Assembly (NCBI RefSeq): GCF_041435115.1
Contig: NZ_CP108046.1
Location: forward strand, 6,386,001-6,450,000
Direction of reading: 5' to 3'
Length of the DNA stretch: 64,000 nt
Origin: Streptomyces sp. NBC_00289
GTDB lineage: Bacteria > Actinomycetota > Actinomycetes > Streptomycetales > Streptomycetaceae
Of this stretch, positions 25,241 to 33,740 are shown piece by piece. The notes beneath the pieces are model-generated. The model had not been told where the DNA came from, ran no database searches, and worked only from the letters and a program-made list of their open reading frames with translations. Each line of letters opens with the position of its first letter. The stretch's first letter is position 1. Both the position numbers and the translations under genes were made by a program.

Positions 25241-27058
25241 TTATTCGACCGTGACCGACTTGGCCAAGTTGCGGGGCTTGTCGATGTCTCGGCCCAGGGC
25301 CAAGGCCGTGTGGTAGGCGAGGAGTTGGAGGGGGATACCCATGAGGATCGGGTCGAGCTCGTCCTCGTTCTTGGGGACGATGATCGTCTGGTCGGCCTTC
25401 TCCTGCTCCCGGTGGGCCACCGCGAGGATCTTGCCGCTGCGGGCCTTGATCTCCTCCAGGGCGGCGCGGTTCTTCTCCAGGAGGTCGTCGTCCGGGACGA
25501 TGGCGACCGTGGGCAGGGCGGGCTCGATCAGGGCCAGCGGGCCGTGCTTGAGCTCGGAGGCCGGGTAGGCCTCGGCGTGGATGTAGGAGACCTCCTTGAG
25601 CTTCAGGGAGGCCTCACGGGCCACCGGGTAGCCCCGGACGCGGCCGATGAAGAGCATGGAGCGTGCCTCGGCGTACTCCTGGGCCAGCTTCTTGATCTCG
25701 TCCTCCTGCTCCAGCATCTCGGTGATCTGCGCGGGCAGCCGGCGCAGGCCCTCGATGATCCGCTTGCCGTCGCGGACCGAGAGGTCGCGGGTGCGGCCGA
25801 GGTGCAGCGCGAGGAGCGCGAAGGCGACCGTGGTGTTGGTGAAGCACTTGGTGGACACCACGCAGACCTCCGGGCCCGCGTGGACGTAGACGCCGCCGTC
25901 CGCCTCCCGCGCGATCGCGGAGCCGACCACGTTCACCACGCCGAGCACCCGCGCGCCCTTGCGCTTGAGCTCCTGGACGGCCGCCAGCACGTCGTAGGTC
26001 TCACCGGACTGGGAGACCGCGATGTACAGGGTGTCGGGGTCCACGACGGCGTTGCGGTAGCGGAACTCGGAGGCCGGCTCGGCGTCGGCGGGGATGCGGG
26101 CCAGCTCCTCGATCATCTGGGCGCCGATCATGCCCGCGTGGTACGAGGTGCCGCAGCCGAGGATCTTCACGCGGCGCACGGCACGCGCCTCGCGGGCGTC
26201 CAGGTTCAGGCCGCCGAGGTGCACGGTGGAGAAGCGGTCGTCGATGCGGCCGCGCAGCACGCGGTCCACGGCGTCGGCCTGCTCGTGGATCTCCTTGTGC
26301 ATGTAGGTGTCGTGGCCGCCCATGTCGTACGACTCGGCCTCCCACTCGACGGTGGTCGGCTCGGACGTGGTCCGGGTGCCCTCCGTGGTGTAGGTGCGGA
26401 AGTCGTCGGCCTTGAGGGTGGCCATCTCGCCGTCGTCCAGCGTCACGATCTGCCGGGTGTGAGTGACCAGCGCGGCCACGTCGGAGGCGACGAACATCTC
26501 CTTCTCGCCGATGCCGAGCACGACCGGGGAGCCGTTGCGGGCCACCACGATGCGGTCGGGGAAGTCGGCGTGCAGGACGGCGATGCCGTACGTGCCCTCG
26601 ATGACCCGCAGCGTCTCACGGACCTTGTCCTCGAGCTTCTCGGCCTGCGAGCGGGCGACGAGGTGGACGAGGACCTCGGTGTCGGTCTCGGAGAGGAACT
26701 CGACGCCGTCCGCCTCCAGTTTGCGGCGCAGGTCGGAGGCGTTGTCGATGATGCCGTTGTGGACGACGGCGACCTTGTTGTCGGCCGACATGTGCGGGTG
26801 GGCGTTCACGTCGGAGGGGGCGCCGTGGGTGGCCCAGCGGGTGTGGGCGATGCCGGTGGTTCCCTTGAAGCGCGCCGGGACCTTGGCCTCCAGGTCGCGG
26901 ACCCGGCCCTTGGCCTTGACCATCTTGAGGCCGGCGGTCTTCGGGGACGTGACGACGATGCCCGCGGAGTCGTAGCCGCGGTACTCCAGGCGCTGGAGAC
27001 CCTCCAGCAGGAGGGGTGCCACGTCACGCCTGCCGATGTATCCGACGATTCCGCACAT
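25241..27058 (-). CDS. glmS: glutamine-fructose-6-phosphate transaminase (isomerizing)
   Basis: The protein has 605 residues, the full GlmS length. After Met the N-terminus is CGIVGYIGRRD, with Cys2 as the Ntn glutaminase nucleophile. The glutaminase domain (to ~225) has HTRWATHG and HNGIIDN. Two SIS isomerase domains follow (GCGTSYHAGMIG; SQSGETYDVLAAVQELKRKG) and the protein ends DKPRNLAKSVTVE, as in the family. It makes glucosamine-6-phosphate for peptidoglycan and other amino sugars. It is preceded by a small gene 20 bases upstream. From synteny memory this is the second glmS of Streptomyces rather than the main housekeeping copy. Confidence 0.96.
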   Translation of the reverse strand: MCGIVGYIGRRDVAPLLLEGLQRLEYRGYDSAGIVVTSPKTAGLKMVKAKGRVRDLEAKVPARFKGTTGIAHTRWATHGAPSDVNAHPHMSADNKVAVVHNGIIDNASDLRRKLEADGVEFLSETDTEVLVHLVARSQAEKLEDKVRETLRVIEGTYGIAVLHADFPDRIVVARNGSPVVLGIGEKEMFVASDVAALVTHTRQIVTLDDGEMATLKADDFRTYTTEGTRTTSEPTTVEWEAESYDMGGHDTYMHKEIHEQADAVDRVLRGRIDDRFSTVHLGGLNLDAREARAVRRVKILGCGTSYHAGMIGAQMIEELARIPADAEPASEFRYRNAVVDPDTLYIAVSQSGETYDVLAAVQELKRKGARVLGVVNVVGSAIAREADGGVYVHAGPEVCVVSTKCFTNTTVAFALLALHLGRTRDLSVRDGKRIIEGLRRLPAQITEMLEQEDEIKKLAQEYAEARSMLFIGRVRGYPVAREASLKLKEVSYIHAEAYPASELKHGPLALIEPALPTVAIVPDDDLLEKNRAALEEIKARSGKILAVAHREQEKADQTIIVPKNEDELDPILMGIPLQLLAYHTALALGRDIDKPRNLAKSVTVE

Positions 27059-27078
27059 ATATACGTATCCCTCAGTTC

Positions 27079-27336
27079 TCAGCCGTAGACCAGTCGGCGC
27101 AGCTGCCTGAGCGTGAGCTCCGGCGGTGCCACCGCGCGGTATTTCAGGTCCGCCTCGATCCGTTCGAAGATCGCCGCGTTCACCAGGCCCTGGGCCTGGA
27201 GCTCGCGGTGGCGGCGACGGACGTACTCCTCCGTCGTCTCGTCGAAGTAGGCGAGCACGTCCTGGATCACGCGCAGCGCTTCGCCCCGGCTCAGGGGCGT
27301 GGAGCGCGTCAGGTGATCAACAAGTTCGTCGTGCAC
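27079..27336 (-). CDS. small conserved protein upstream of glmS
   Basis: The protein has 85 residues if started at GTG 27336, eight bases after AGGA; an in-frame TTG at 27372 would add 12 residues but has poorer spacing. It is helical and highly charged, with regularly spaced basic and acidic residues (DETTEEYVRRRHRELQAQG, FERIEADLKYRAV). It has no membrane segment. The stop codon is 20 bases from the glmS ATG, so co-transcription is likely. I do not recognise the family. Confidence 0.6.
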   Translation of the reverse strand: MHDELVDHLTRSTPLSRGEALRVIQDVLAYFDETTEEYVRRRHRELQAQGLVNAAIFERIEADLKYRAVAPPELTLRQLRRLVYG

Positions 27337-27378
27337 CCGGTAGATCCTGGGGGACCGCAGGCCGTTTCGCAAGAATCC

Positions 27379-27394
27379 TGCCCGATTTCGGGCA
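27379..27394. promoter_or_regulatory. 16-bp palindrome between the glmS operon and the phosphatase gene
   Basis: TGCCCGATTTCGGGCA is a perfect palindrome lying in the divergent interval, close to the start of the small glmS-linked gene. It could be an operator or part of an mRNA leader. Confidence 0.4.
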
Positions 27395-27399
27395 AGGCC

Positions 27400-27442
27400 C
27401 TGTTAAGAGCCCTTGGGGGAACGTTGAATCTGTTATGAGCCC
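27400..27442 (+). repeat. direct repeat CTGTTAWGAGCCC upstream of the phosphatase
   Basis: CTGTTAAGAGCCC (27400-27412) and CTGTTATGAGCCC (27430-27442) differ at one base and are exactly 30 bp apart. They lie 66-108 bases upstream of the ATG at 27508. The spacing is close to three helical turns. They do not match the PHO-box consensus. Confidence 0.6.
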
Positions 27443-27507
27443 CTGTTCGTGCGCCGTCCATCCTGCGTCCGGCGACCCGTCGCCTGAGGAGACGAGTTTC
27501 AGACGCC

Positions 27508-29085
27508 ATGGACACTCCTCGCATGGGCGTACCGGAGCAGCTGGCCGAGCGCATGAGCATGGCCGAACAGCACGAGTACCTGCGCGCCAGATTTTCCCGG
27601 CGCACGATGATCAGAGGCGGCGCCGTCACCCTGGGCGCCGTCGCGGGTGGCGCGTTCGTACCGGGCGCCACCGCCCAGGCCGCCGTGCCGACGCGGGCCG
27701 CCACGAGCACCGAGAGCGTCGACGGCGCCCTCGTCGCCCCCTTCGGCCGCCACCTCGCCTTCGGCAGCGACCCCCGTACCGAGATCACCGTCTCCTGGCA
27801 GGTCCCGGTCGCGGTGAAGAAGCCCTTCATCCGCGTCGGTGCCCACCCCTGGGACCTCTCCCGCAAGATCGAGGCCGAGGTGCGCACCCTGTACACCCCG
27901 GCCGGCGTCGGTGCCAGTGGCGATCACACGCAGTACTACCTGCACGCCGAGCTGTCCCACCTCAAGCCCGGCAGGACGTACTACTACGGTGTCGGCCACG
28001 CCGGGTTCGACCCGGCGCAGGCGCACCTGCTCGGCACCCTCGGCACCTTCACCACCGCCCCCGCGCACAGCGAGCCCTTCACCTTCACCGCCTTCGGCGA
28101 CGAGGGCGTCGGCTACCACGGCCTCGCCAACAACAGCCTCCTCCTCGGCCAGAACCCGGCCTTCCACCTGCACGCCGGCGACATCGCCTACGCCGACCCG
28201 GCCGGCGCGGGCAAGACCGCCGACGCCGGATTCGACTCCCGGGTGTGGGACCAGTTCCTCGCCCAGACCGAGTCCGTCGCCAAGTCCGTCCCGTGGATGC
28301 CGGCCTACGGCAACCACGACATGGAGGCCTGGTACTCGCCCAACGGCTACGGCGGCGAGGACGCCCGCTGGAACCTGCCCGGCAACGGCCCGGACAGGAA
28401 GAACCTGCCCGGCGTCTACTCCTTCGTCTACGGCAACACGGCGGTCATCTCGCTGGACGCCAACGACATCTCCTTCGAGATCCCGGCGAACCTCGGCATC
28501 TCCGGCGGCACCCAGACCACGTGGCTCGAGGCGCAGCTGAAGAGGTTCCGCGCCTCGAAGGACGTCGACTTCGTCGTCGTCTTCTTCCACCACTGCGCCT
28601 ACTGCACCTCCACCGCGCACGCCTCGGAGGGGGGCGTGCGACAGGAGTGGGTGCCGTTGTTCGAGAAGTACACCGTGGACCTGGTCATCAACGGTCACAA
28701 CCACCAGTACGAGCGTACGGACGTGATCAAGAACAACGCGGTCGTCAAGAAGCTCCCGATCGGCGGCACGGCCTACCCGGAGACCGAGGGCGTGGTGTAC
28801 GTGACGGCGGGCGCGGCCGGCCGCAGCCTGTACGCGTTCACCGCCCCGCAGTCGTACGAGGGCCACGAGAACGAGGTCGACTCCGTGGCCTCCTTCGTCA
28901 ACGCCAAGGACGGCAAGCAGAACGAGACGGTCGCCTGGTCGCGGGTGCGCTACCTCGACTACTCGTTCCTCCGCGTCGACGTCACCCCGGCGGCCAGGGG
29001 CCGGCTCGCCACCCTGACGGTGCGCGGCATCGCCGAGACCGGCGACCAGGTCGACCACTTCACCGTGGCCCGCAGGGCCAGGTAG
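27508..29085 (+). CDS. Tat-exported purple acid phosphatase-like metallophosphoesterase
   Basis: The protein has 525 residues. It has a twin-arginine signal (FSRRTMIRGGAVTLG, residues ~29-43, cleavage after AQA ~57), an N-terminal fibronectin-III-like PAP domain (~70-185, ending YYYGVGHAGF) and a metallophosphatase domain. The dimetal motifs are FGDEG, HAGDIAYAD, YGNHDMEAWY, VFFHHCAYC and INGHNHQYERT, in the PAP order. The Tyr of the GDxxY motif is present (GDIAY). It would release phosphate from organic phosphates outside the cell. The ATG at 27508 is preceded by GAGGAGACG. Phosphate control is plausible for the family, but no PHO box was found. Confidence 0.9.
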   Translation: MDTPRMGVPEQLAERMSMAEQHEYLRARFSRRTMIRGGAVTLGAVAGGAFVPGATAQAAVPTRAATSTESVDGALVAPFGRHLAFGSDPRTEITVSWQVPVAVKKPFIRVGAHPWDLSRKIEAEVRTLYTPAGVGASGDHTQYYLHAELSHLKPGRTYYYGVGHAGFDPAQAHLLGTLGTFTTAPAHSEPFTFTAFGDEGVGYHGLANNSLLLGQNPAFHLHAGDIAYADPAGAGKTADAGFDSRVWDQFLAQTESVAKSVPWMPAYGNHDMEAWYSPNGYGGEDARWNLPGNGPDRKNLPGVYSFVYGNTAVISLDANDISFEIPANLGISGGTQTTWLEAQLKRFRASKDVDFVVVFFHHCAYCTSTAHASEGGVRQEWVPLFEKYTVDLVINGHNHQYERTDVIKNNAVVKKLPIGGTAYPETEGVVYVTAGAAGRSLYAFTAPQSYEGHENEVDSVASFVNAKDGKQNETVAWSRVRYLDYSFLRVDVTPAARGRLATLTVRGIAETGDQVDHFTVARRAR

Positions 29086-29089
29086 CACC

Positions 29090-29120
29090 GCTCCCGCGCT
29101 CGGAAGGCGGGCGCGGGAGC
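29090..29120 (+). terminator. terminator after the phosphatase gene
   Basis: GCTCCCGCGC (29090-29099) pairs perfectly with GCGCGGGAGC (29111-29120), five bases after the stop codon. Confidence 0.75.
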
Positions 29121-29132
29121 CCGATCAGGCGG

Positions 29133-29160
29133 TCCTCTGTCCTCTGCCCTCTGTCCTCTG
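29133..29160. repeat. four tandem heptamers (YCCTCTG)
   Basis: TCCTCTG, TCCTCTG, CCCTCTG and TCCTCTG follow one another without gaps, between the phosphatase terminator and the stop codon of the DUF4429 gene. It is non-coding, and its purine/pyrimidine asymmetry is strong. Confidence 0.85.
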
Positions 29161-29171
29161 TTCGTGGACGG

Positions 29172-30056
29172 CTACATCCGCTTGAGGACCGCCTGTTTGG
29201 CCAGCGTGAACTCCGACTCGGTCAGGACACCCGTACGGTGCAGCTCCCCGAGCTCCCGCAGCCGCCGCAGCAGCGCGTCGTGGCCGTCCTCCACGGCGGG
29301 CGGCAGCTGCCGCGGCACCTGGGGTTCCGTCTTCGGTACGTCGACGGCGGCGGCCGCGGCCGGATGGGCGAGGCGGGCCTGTACGGCGGCCGCGACCAGG
29401 GCCATCAGCGGATCCTTCTTGAAGCCCCACAGCTCCACGGCGTTGGGGTCGTACTTCGGGGGCGCCGTGGTGGGGGCGTGCCGCACACCGAAGCGGAGGT
29501 GGCCGTTCTCCAGGCCGGCCGCCGGATGCCACTCCACGGCGGTGACCTCGGGCAGTGTGAGGACGCGGGGACCGGCGGCGGCCTTGGCGTCCTCCGTCTT
29601 CCAGTTCCACTCCAGGCGGATCCGCTCACCGTCGAAGCTCACGGTGCCGTCCCCGGCGGAGGCCGACAACGGGACGGCGGGGCCCGGCAGCAGATACGTG
29701 TCGACCGGGTCGGCCGGCACCTGGTCCAGGAGCAGTGCGTTGCGCACCTCGTCGACGAAGTACTCGGCGACGCCGTACCGGTCGGACTGGACGATCAGCT
29801 GGTAGGGGTCGTTCGGCTCGGTCAGCCGCCCGCCGGTGGCGTGCAGCAGCGGGTCGGCGCCGTCGCGCAGCCGCAGTCTCACCCGCCCGGACCTTCTGCC
29901 CTGCTCGAACGAGATCCCGGCCAACGCGCCGAGCGGGACGACGAGTTCACCCAGAGCCCGGCGGAACAGGCTGACGTCCTTGTCCCGTCCCGGTGTCAGC
30001 CGCAGGGCGTCGCCGTCGAAGACCCACGTGCCGTCCTTCTGGATGATTTCCGCCAT
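29172..30056 (-). CDS. DUF4429 protein with C-terminal SHOCT segment
   Basis: The protein has 294 residues. Two related beta-rich DUF4429 units (about 5-105 and 125-225) each begin with a short DGDALRL/DGERIRL-type strand and contain a FEQGRR/VEWHPAA-type turn. They are followed by an Ala/Pro-rich linker and a ~34-residue SHOCT helix pair (LLRRLRELGELHRTGVLTE, then EFTLAKQAVLKRM) at the extreme C-terminus. SHOCT segments are oligomerisation helices often found with membrane or stress proteins. No signal or membrane segment is present. Function is unknown. It lies downstream of desD but ends the other side of the desD terminator and has its own start at ATG 30056. Confidence 0.85.
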   Translation of the reverse strand: MAEIIQKDGTWVFDGDALRLTPGRDKDVSLFRRALGELVVPLGALAGISFEQGRRSGRVRLRLRDGADPLLHATGGRLTEPNDPYQLIVQSDRYGVAEYFVDEVRNALLLDQVPADPVDTYLLPGPAVPLSASAGDGTVSFDGERIRLEWNWKTEDAKAAAGPRVLTLPEVTAVEWHPAAGLENGHLRFGVRHAPTTAPPKYDPNAVELWGFKKDPLMALVAAAVQARLAHPAAAAAVDVPKTEPQVPRQLPPAVEDGHDALLRRLRELGELHRTGVLTESEFTLAKQAVLKRM

Positions 30057-30095
30057 GGGGGGATTGTTCCACCCCGGGCCGTTGTGCCCCTGCCG

Positions 30096-30131
30096 GCGGG
30101 CACCCCGCGGGACCGTCCGCGAGGTGCCCGC
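30096..30131 (-). terminator. terminator of the des operon
   Basis: GCGGGCACC (30096-30104) pairs perfectly with GGTGCCCGC (30123-30131). Inside it CGCGG and CCGCG can form a second stem. It lies 18 bases beyond the desD stop codon. Confidence 0.7.
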
Positions 30132-30148
30132 CGTCCGTGGGGGGCCGG

Positions 30149-31918
30149 TTACCGGCCCGCGAGGGGGTTGGCCAGGGTGCCGACCAGCTGCAGCGCGCCG
30201 GACGGGTCCGCGAGGTCCACCATCTGCCGGTTGTCGCGCAGCTGGAGCCGGTTGAGGCAGGACAGCGCGAACTCCGGGGCGAACAGGTCGTACTGCCGGA
30301 ACCTGTCGGCGAGTTCGGGCGACCCGTCCTGGTACTCGCGGGTGACCTCGGCGACCGTGTCCCAGAAGTCGTCCTCCGCCAGGACTCCCTCGGCGGCGAG
30401 GTTCGCGGCCAGGAAGCGGAAGAAGCAGTCGAAGACGTCCGTGAAGATCGACAGGAGCTTCTTGTCCTCCGGCACCTCGACCCGGATGCGCCGCACCTCG
30501 GGCGGCAGCACCGCGTCCGGGTCCATGACCGCGATCTCCTCGGCGATGTCCTTGTAGATCGCGCGCCGCACCACGCCGTCCTTCAGCACCAGGATCACGT
30601 TCTCACCGTGCGGCATGTAGACCAGGTCGTAGGCGTAGAAGCTGTGCAGCAGCGGGGTGAGGTACGCCCGCAGGTAGCGGCGCAGCCACTCCCGGGGCGC
30701 GAGCCCGGACCGTTCGATCAGCGCGCCCGCGACGGAGGCACCCTCGTGGTCCACGTGGACGAGGGACGCCATCGTCGCCAGCGACTCGCCGTCCTGGAGC
30801 GAGGAGACCGGGCTCTCGCGCCAGAGGGCCGCGAGCATCTTCCGGTACGGCGAGTAGCGGTCCGTCGCCGCCTCGTACTCCAGGTGCCGGTAGCCGACCG
30901 CCGCCCGCTCGCGGATGATCGTCAGGCCCGTCGACTTCAGGACCGGGTCGTTCGCGATCAGCTGCGCCAGCCAGTCGTTGATCGCCGGGGTGGCCTCCAT
31001 GTAGGCGGCCGACAGCCCGCGCATGAAGCCCATGTTGAGGACGGACAGCGCCGTCTTGACGTAGTGCTTCCCGGGGTGGGAGCTGTTGAAGAAGGTCCGG
31101 ATGGACTGCTGGGCCAGGTACTCGTCGTCGCCCTCGCCCAGGCACACGAGGTGACCGCGCGCGACCTCGGCGGCGAAGGTGACGGTGAGCTTGTTCCACC
31201 ACTGCCAGGGGTGGACGGGTATGAGGAGGTAGTCGTCGGGGTCCAGGCCCCTCTCGCGCAGGGTGGCGGAGAAACGGTCCAGGGCCGCGTCCCCGAGCTC
31301 CTCCCGCACGAAGGACTCGTACTCGATGCCGATCCCGGCCGTGAACGCCGCCCGTGAGCGGTGCGCGGCCAGCCACACCAGCCGGACCGGGCTCGCGGTC
31401 TCGGGCGCGTACGACAGGTAGTCGTGGATGCCGAAGCCCAGCCGTCCGTTGTTGGCGACGAAGCAGGGGTGGCCCTCGGTCATGCCCGTCTCGATCGCCT
31501 GGAAGCCGCTCCTCGCCAGCTCGGCGGACGTGGTCCGCGGTTTGGTGAGCTTGTAGCAGGTGCCGGACAGGGTGGAGGAGATCTCCTCCAGGTAGACCGG
31601 CAGGATCTCGTCGCTCAGGCCCAGGGTCTTCCTCAGCTCGACGAAGAAGTCCAGAGCGGCGAGCGGGAGTTCGGCCCCGTCGCGGTGCCGGGTCACGGAG
31701 TCCGCGTCGACCTGCCAGTGGTCGAGGGCGTGGCGGGTGGCGGTGAACCGGTAGCGGGTCAGGCCGTCGTCGCTGCGGACGACGTACTGGTCACCGTCCT
31801 TCTCGGGGGTGATCAGCCGCTCGTGCGCGAACTCGGCGAGCGCCTTGCGGATCAGCCCGCGGTTGGCCTGCGCCCAGCGCTCGGGGGAGAGGTGGGCCAC
31901 GGCGTCGGCGAGGGTCAT
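30149..31918 (-). CDS. desD: desferrioxamine synthetase DesD (NIS synthetase)
   Basis: The protein has 589 residues and is an IucA/IucC-type NRPS-independent siderophore synthetase. It has GMTEGHPCFVANNGRLGFG (nucleotide-binding region, ~175-193), the STLSGTCYKLTKPR segment (~155), HPWQWWNK (~250-257) and the C-terminal ferric-reductase-like region (YDLVYMPHGENVILVLKDG). In characterised systems DesD uses ATP to join and cyclise N-hydroxy-N-succinyl- or acetylcadaverine units into desferrioxamines E and B. The start ATG 31918 overlaps the desC stop by four bases. It is the last gene of desABCD and is followed by a terminator. Confidence 0.96.
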   Translation of the reverse strand: MTLADAVAHLSPERWAQANRGLIRKALAEFAHERLITPEKDGDQYVVRSDDGLTRYRFTATRHALDHWQVDADSVTRHRDGAELPLAALDFFVELRKTLGLSDEILPVYLEEISSTLSGTCYKLTKPRTTSAELARSGFQAIETGMTEGHPCFVANNGRLGFGIHDYLSYAPETASPVRLVWLAAHRSRAAFTAGIGIEYESFVREELGDAALDRFSATLRERGLDPDDYLLIPVHPWQWWNKLTVTFAAEVARGHLVCLGEGDDEYLAQQSIRTFFNSSHPGKHYVKTALSVLNMGFMRGLSAAYMEATPAINDWLAQLIANDPVLKSTGLTIIRERAAVGYRHLEYEAATDRYSPYRKMLAALWRESPVSSLQDGESLATMASLVHVDHEGASVAGALIERSGLAPREWLRRYLRAYLTPLLHSFYAYDLVYMPHGENVILVLKDGVVRRAIYKDIAEEIAVMDPDAVLPPEVRRIRVEVPEDKKLLSIFTDVFDCFFRFLAANLAAEGVLAEDDFWDTVAEVTREYQDGSPELADRFRQYDLFAPEFALSCLNRLQLRDNRQMVDLADPSGALQLVGTLANPLAGR

Positions 31919-32460
31919 GCCGCCACCTCCGTCGCCGGGACGCCGGGCCTGTCGAAGAAGCGTTCACGGGTGCAGAAGCTCAGCAACGCCTTCTTCTCCG
32001 GCTTCTGGATCTCCCGGTCGGGCACGAACCCGACCACTTCGTTCAGGGCGTGCACGGCCGTGTTGGCCACGTCCGGCTCCACGACCACGCGGGCGGTCGC
32101 CGGGTCCTCGAAGAGGCGCGCCATCACGGCGGTGATGACGGCACGCGTGAAGCCGTGCTCGGGCGTGTCCGTCGGCGGCACCAGGAAGTGCATCCCGACG
32201 TCTCCCGGCCGCGGCTCGTACAGGCCGACCAGCTCGCGGTGGACCGGGTCGTAGTGCTCCATGAGGAAGGCCGGTTCGCCGTCGCGCAGACCGAGCAGAG
32301 CGTGGTGGTGCTCGTCGGCCGCGATCTCCATGTACGCGCGCTCGACGTCCTCCAGCCTGGCGTCCTGCATCATCCAGTAGGCCGCCTTGGGGTGGGTGAC
32401 CCAGGCGTGCAGCAGCTCGGCGTCCTTCAGCGGGTCGAGGGGACGGAAGGTGAAGGTCAT
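31915..32460 (-). CDS. desC: N-hydroxycadaverine acyltransferase DesC
   Basis: The protein has 181 residues, in the GNAT fold of the IucB/RhbD type ([62 protein letters not shown]). It acylates N-hydroxycadaverine with succinyl- or acetyl-CoA, making the hydroxamate building blocks for DesD. Four-base overlaps at both ends (with desB and desD) indicate tight translational coupling. Confidence 0.95.
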   Translation of the reverse strand: MTFTFRPLDPLKDAELLHAWVTHPKAAYWMMQDARLEDVERAYMEIAADEHHHALLGLRDGEPAFLMEHYDPVHRELVGLYEPRPGDVGMHFLVPPTDTPEHGFTRAVITAVMARLFEDPATARVVVEPDVANTAVHALNEVVGFVPDREIQKPEKKALLSFCTRERFFDRPGVPATEVAA

Positions 32461-33740
32461 ACGGAGAACTCCTGGAACGCGATGCTCTTCTCGACCGGGT
32501 AGTGGTCGGTGCCGAGCAGCTCACGGATGATGCAGCTGTTGCGGTACGCGCCCATGCCCAGGTCGGGGGACGTGATGCTGTGCGTGTGGACGCCGGCGTT
32601 CTGCAGGAACACGCCTCTGCCCGTGACGTCGATCGCGTAGTTGCGGGCGAGGTCGAAGTTGCCGTGGGAGTCGTGGCGCAGCCGGTCGCGGACCGGCTTC
32701 AGGAACTCCGGCTCGGCGTACTTGTAGCCGGTGGCGAGGATCAGGCCCAGCGATTCCAGCTCGTAGTCCTTGCCCTGCTCCTCCTGGCGCAGGCCGAGGG
32801 TGTACGCGCCGTTCTCGTACCGCGCGCTGTGCAGCGAGGAGTTGGTGAGCAGCCGGGTGGGGACCGGGCCGCCGATGCTCTTCTGGTAGAGCAGGTCGAA
32901 GATCTCGTTGATCAGATCCCCGTCGATGCCCTTGAACAGGCCCTTCTGCTCGGCGGTGAGGCGGTAGCGGGTTGTCTCCGGCAGGGCGTGGAAGTAGTCG
33001 ACGTACTCCGGGGAGGTCATCTCCAGCGTGAGTTTCGTGTACTCCAGCGGGAAGAAGCGCGGGGAGCGGGTGACCCAGTTCAGCCGGTAGCCGTGGACGT
33101 CGATCTCGCTGAGCAGGTCGAAGTAGATCTCGGCGGCGGACTGGCCGCTGCCGACCAGCGTGATCGACTCCTTCGCCTGCAGCTCCGCCTTGTGCTGCAC
33201 ATAGCGGGAGTTGTGGATGAAGTCGCCGCCCAGACCCGCGCAGGCCTCAGGGATGTGGGGCGGGGTGCCCGTGCCCAGGACCAGATGCCGGGCGCGGTAC
33301 GTGTCGCCCGCCTCGGTCCGGACGGCGTACAGCTCCTCGCCCTCGTCGTACGTCACCTCGGCGACCGTGGTGCCGAAGCGGACGCTGCTCAGTCTGTTCG
33401 CGGCCCAGCGGCAGTAGTCGTCGTACTCGACGCGCAGCGGGTAGAAGTTCTCGCGGATGTAGAACGAGTACAGCCTGCCCTGCTCCTTGAGGTAGTTGAG
33501 GAAGGAGTACGGGGATGTCGGGTCGGCGAGGGTGACCAGGTCCGACATGAACGGGGTCTGGAGGTGGGCGCCGTCGAGGAACATGCCCGCGTGCCACTCG
33601 AAGCCGGGCTTCGACTCCAGGAAGACGCCGTCGAGTTCGGCGATGGGCTCGGTGAGGCAGGCCAGGCCGAGGTTGAAGGGTCCGAGCCCGATGCCCACGA
33701 AGTCGTAGGTGTTCGCACGGGGTTCAGGAAGCGCGGTCAA
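32457..33740 (-). CDS. desB: cadaverine N-monooxygenase DesB
   Basis: The protein has 427 residues and is a flavin N-hydroxylating monooxygenase of the IucD/SidA family. The FAD-binding [14 protein letters not shown] lies near residue 17, the NADPH site [17 protein letters not shown] near ~200, and the C-terminal [12 protein letters not shown] motif near ~335. It hydroxylates cadaverine to N-hydroxycadaverine. The start is TTG 33740, eight bases after GGGAGA, overlapping the desA end by 17 bases. A GTG nearby is out of frame. Confidence 0.95.
   Translation of the reverse strand: MTALPEPRANTYDFVGIGLGPFNLGLACLTEPIAELDGVFLESKPGFEWHAGMFLDGAHLQTPFMSDLVTLADPTSPYSFLNYLKEQGRLYSFYIRENFYPLRVEYDDYCRWAANRLSSVRFGTTVAEVTYDEGEELYAVRTEAGDTYRARHLVLGTGTPPHIPEACAGLGGDFIHNSRYVQHKAELQAKESITLVGSGQSAAEIYFDLLSEIDVHGYRLNWVTRSPRFFPLEYTKLTLEMTSPEYVDYFHALPETTRYRLTAEQKGLFKGIDGDLINEIFDLLYQKSIGGPVPTRLLTNSSLHSARYENGAYTLGLRQEEQGKDYELESLGLILATGYKYAEPEFLKPVRDRLRHDSHGNFDLARNYAIDVTGRGVFLQNAGVHTHSITSPDLGMGAYRNSCIIRELLGTDHYPVEKSIAFQEFSV

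Noticed and set aside
24869..27088. 739-codon plus-strand open frame across glmS
   Set aside because: It is the antisense shadow of glmS created by GC-rich codons; the encoded sequence is low-complexity Val/Asp/Gly/Arg and glmS motifs are intact on the other strand.
27370..27507. PHO box for the acid phosphatase
   Set aside because: No tandem GTTCACC-type 11-mers were found; the repeats present (CTGTTAWGAGCCC) do not fit the consensus.
27126..30557. 1143-codon plus-strand open frame
   Set aside because: It overlaps the purple acid phosphatase in another frame and runs antisense to the DUF4429 and desD genes.
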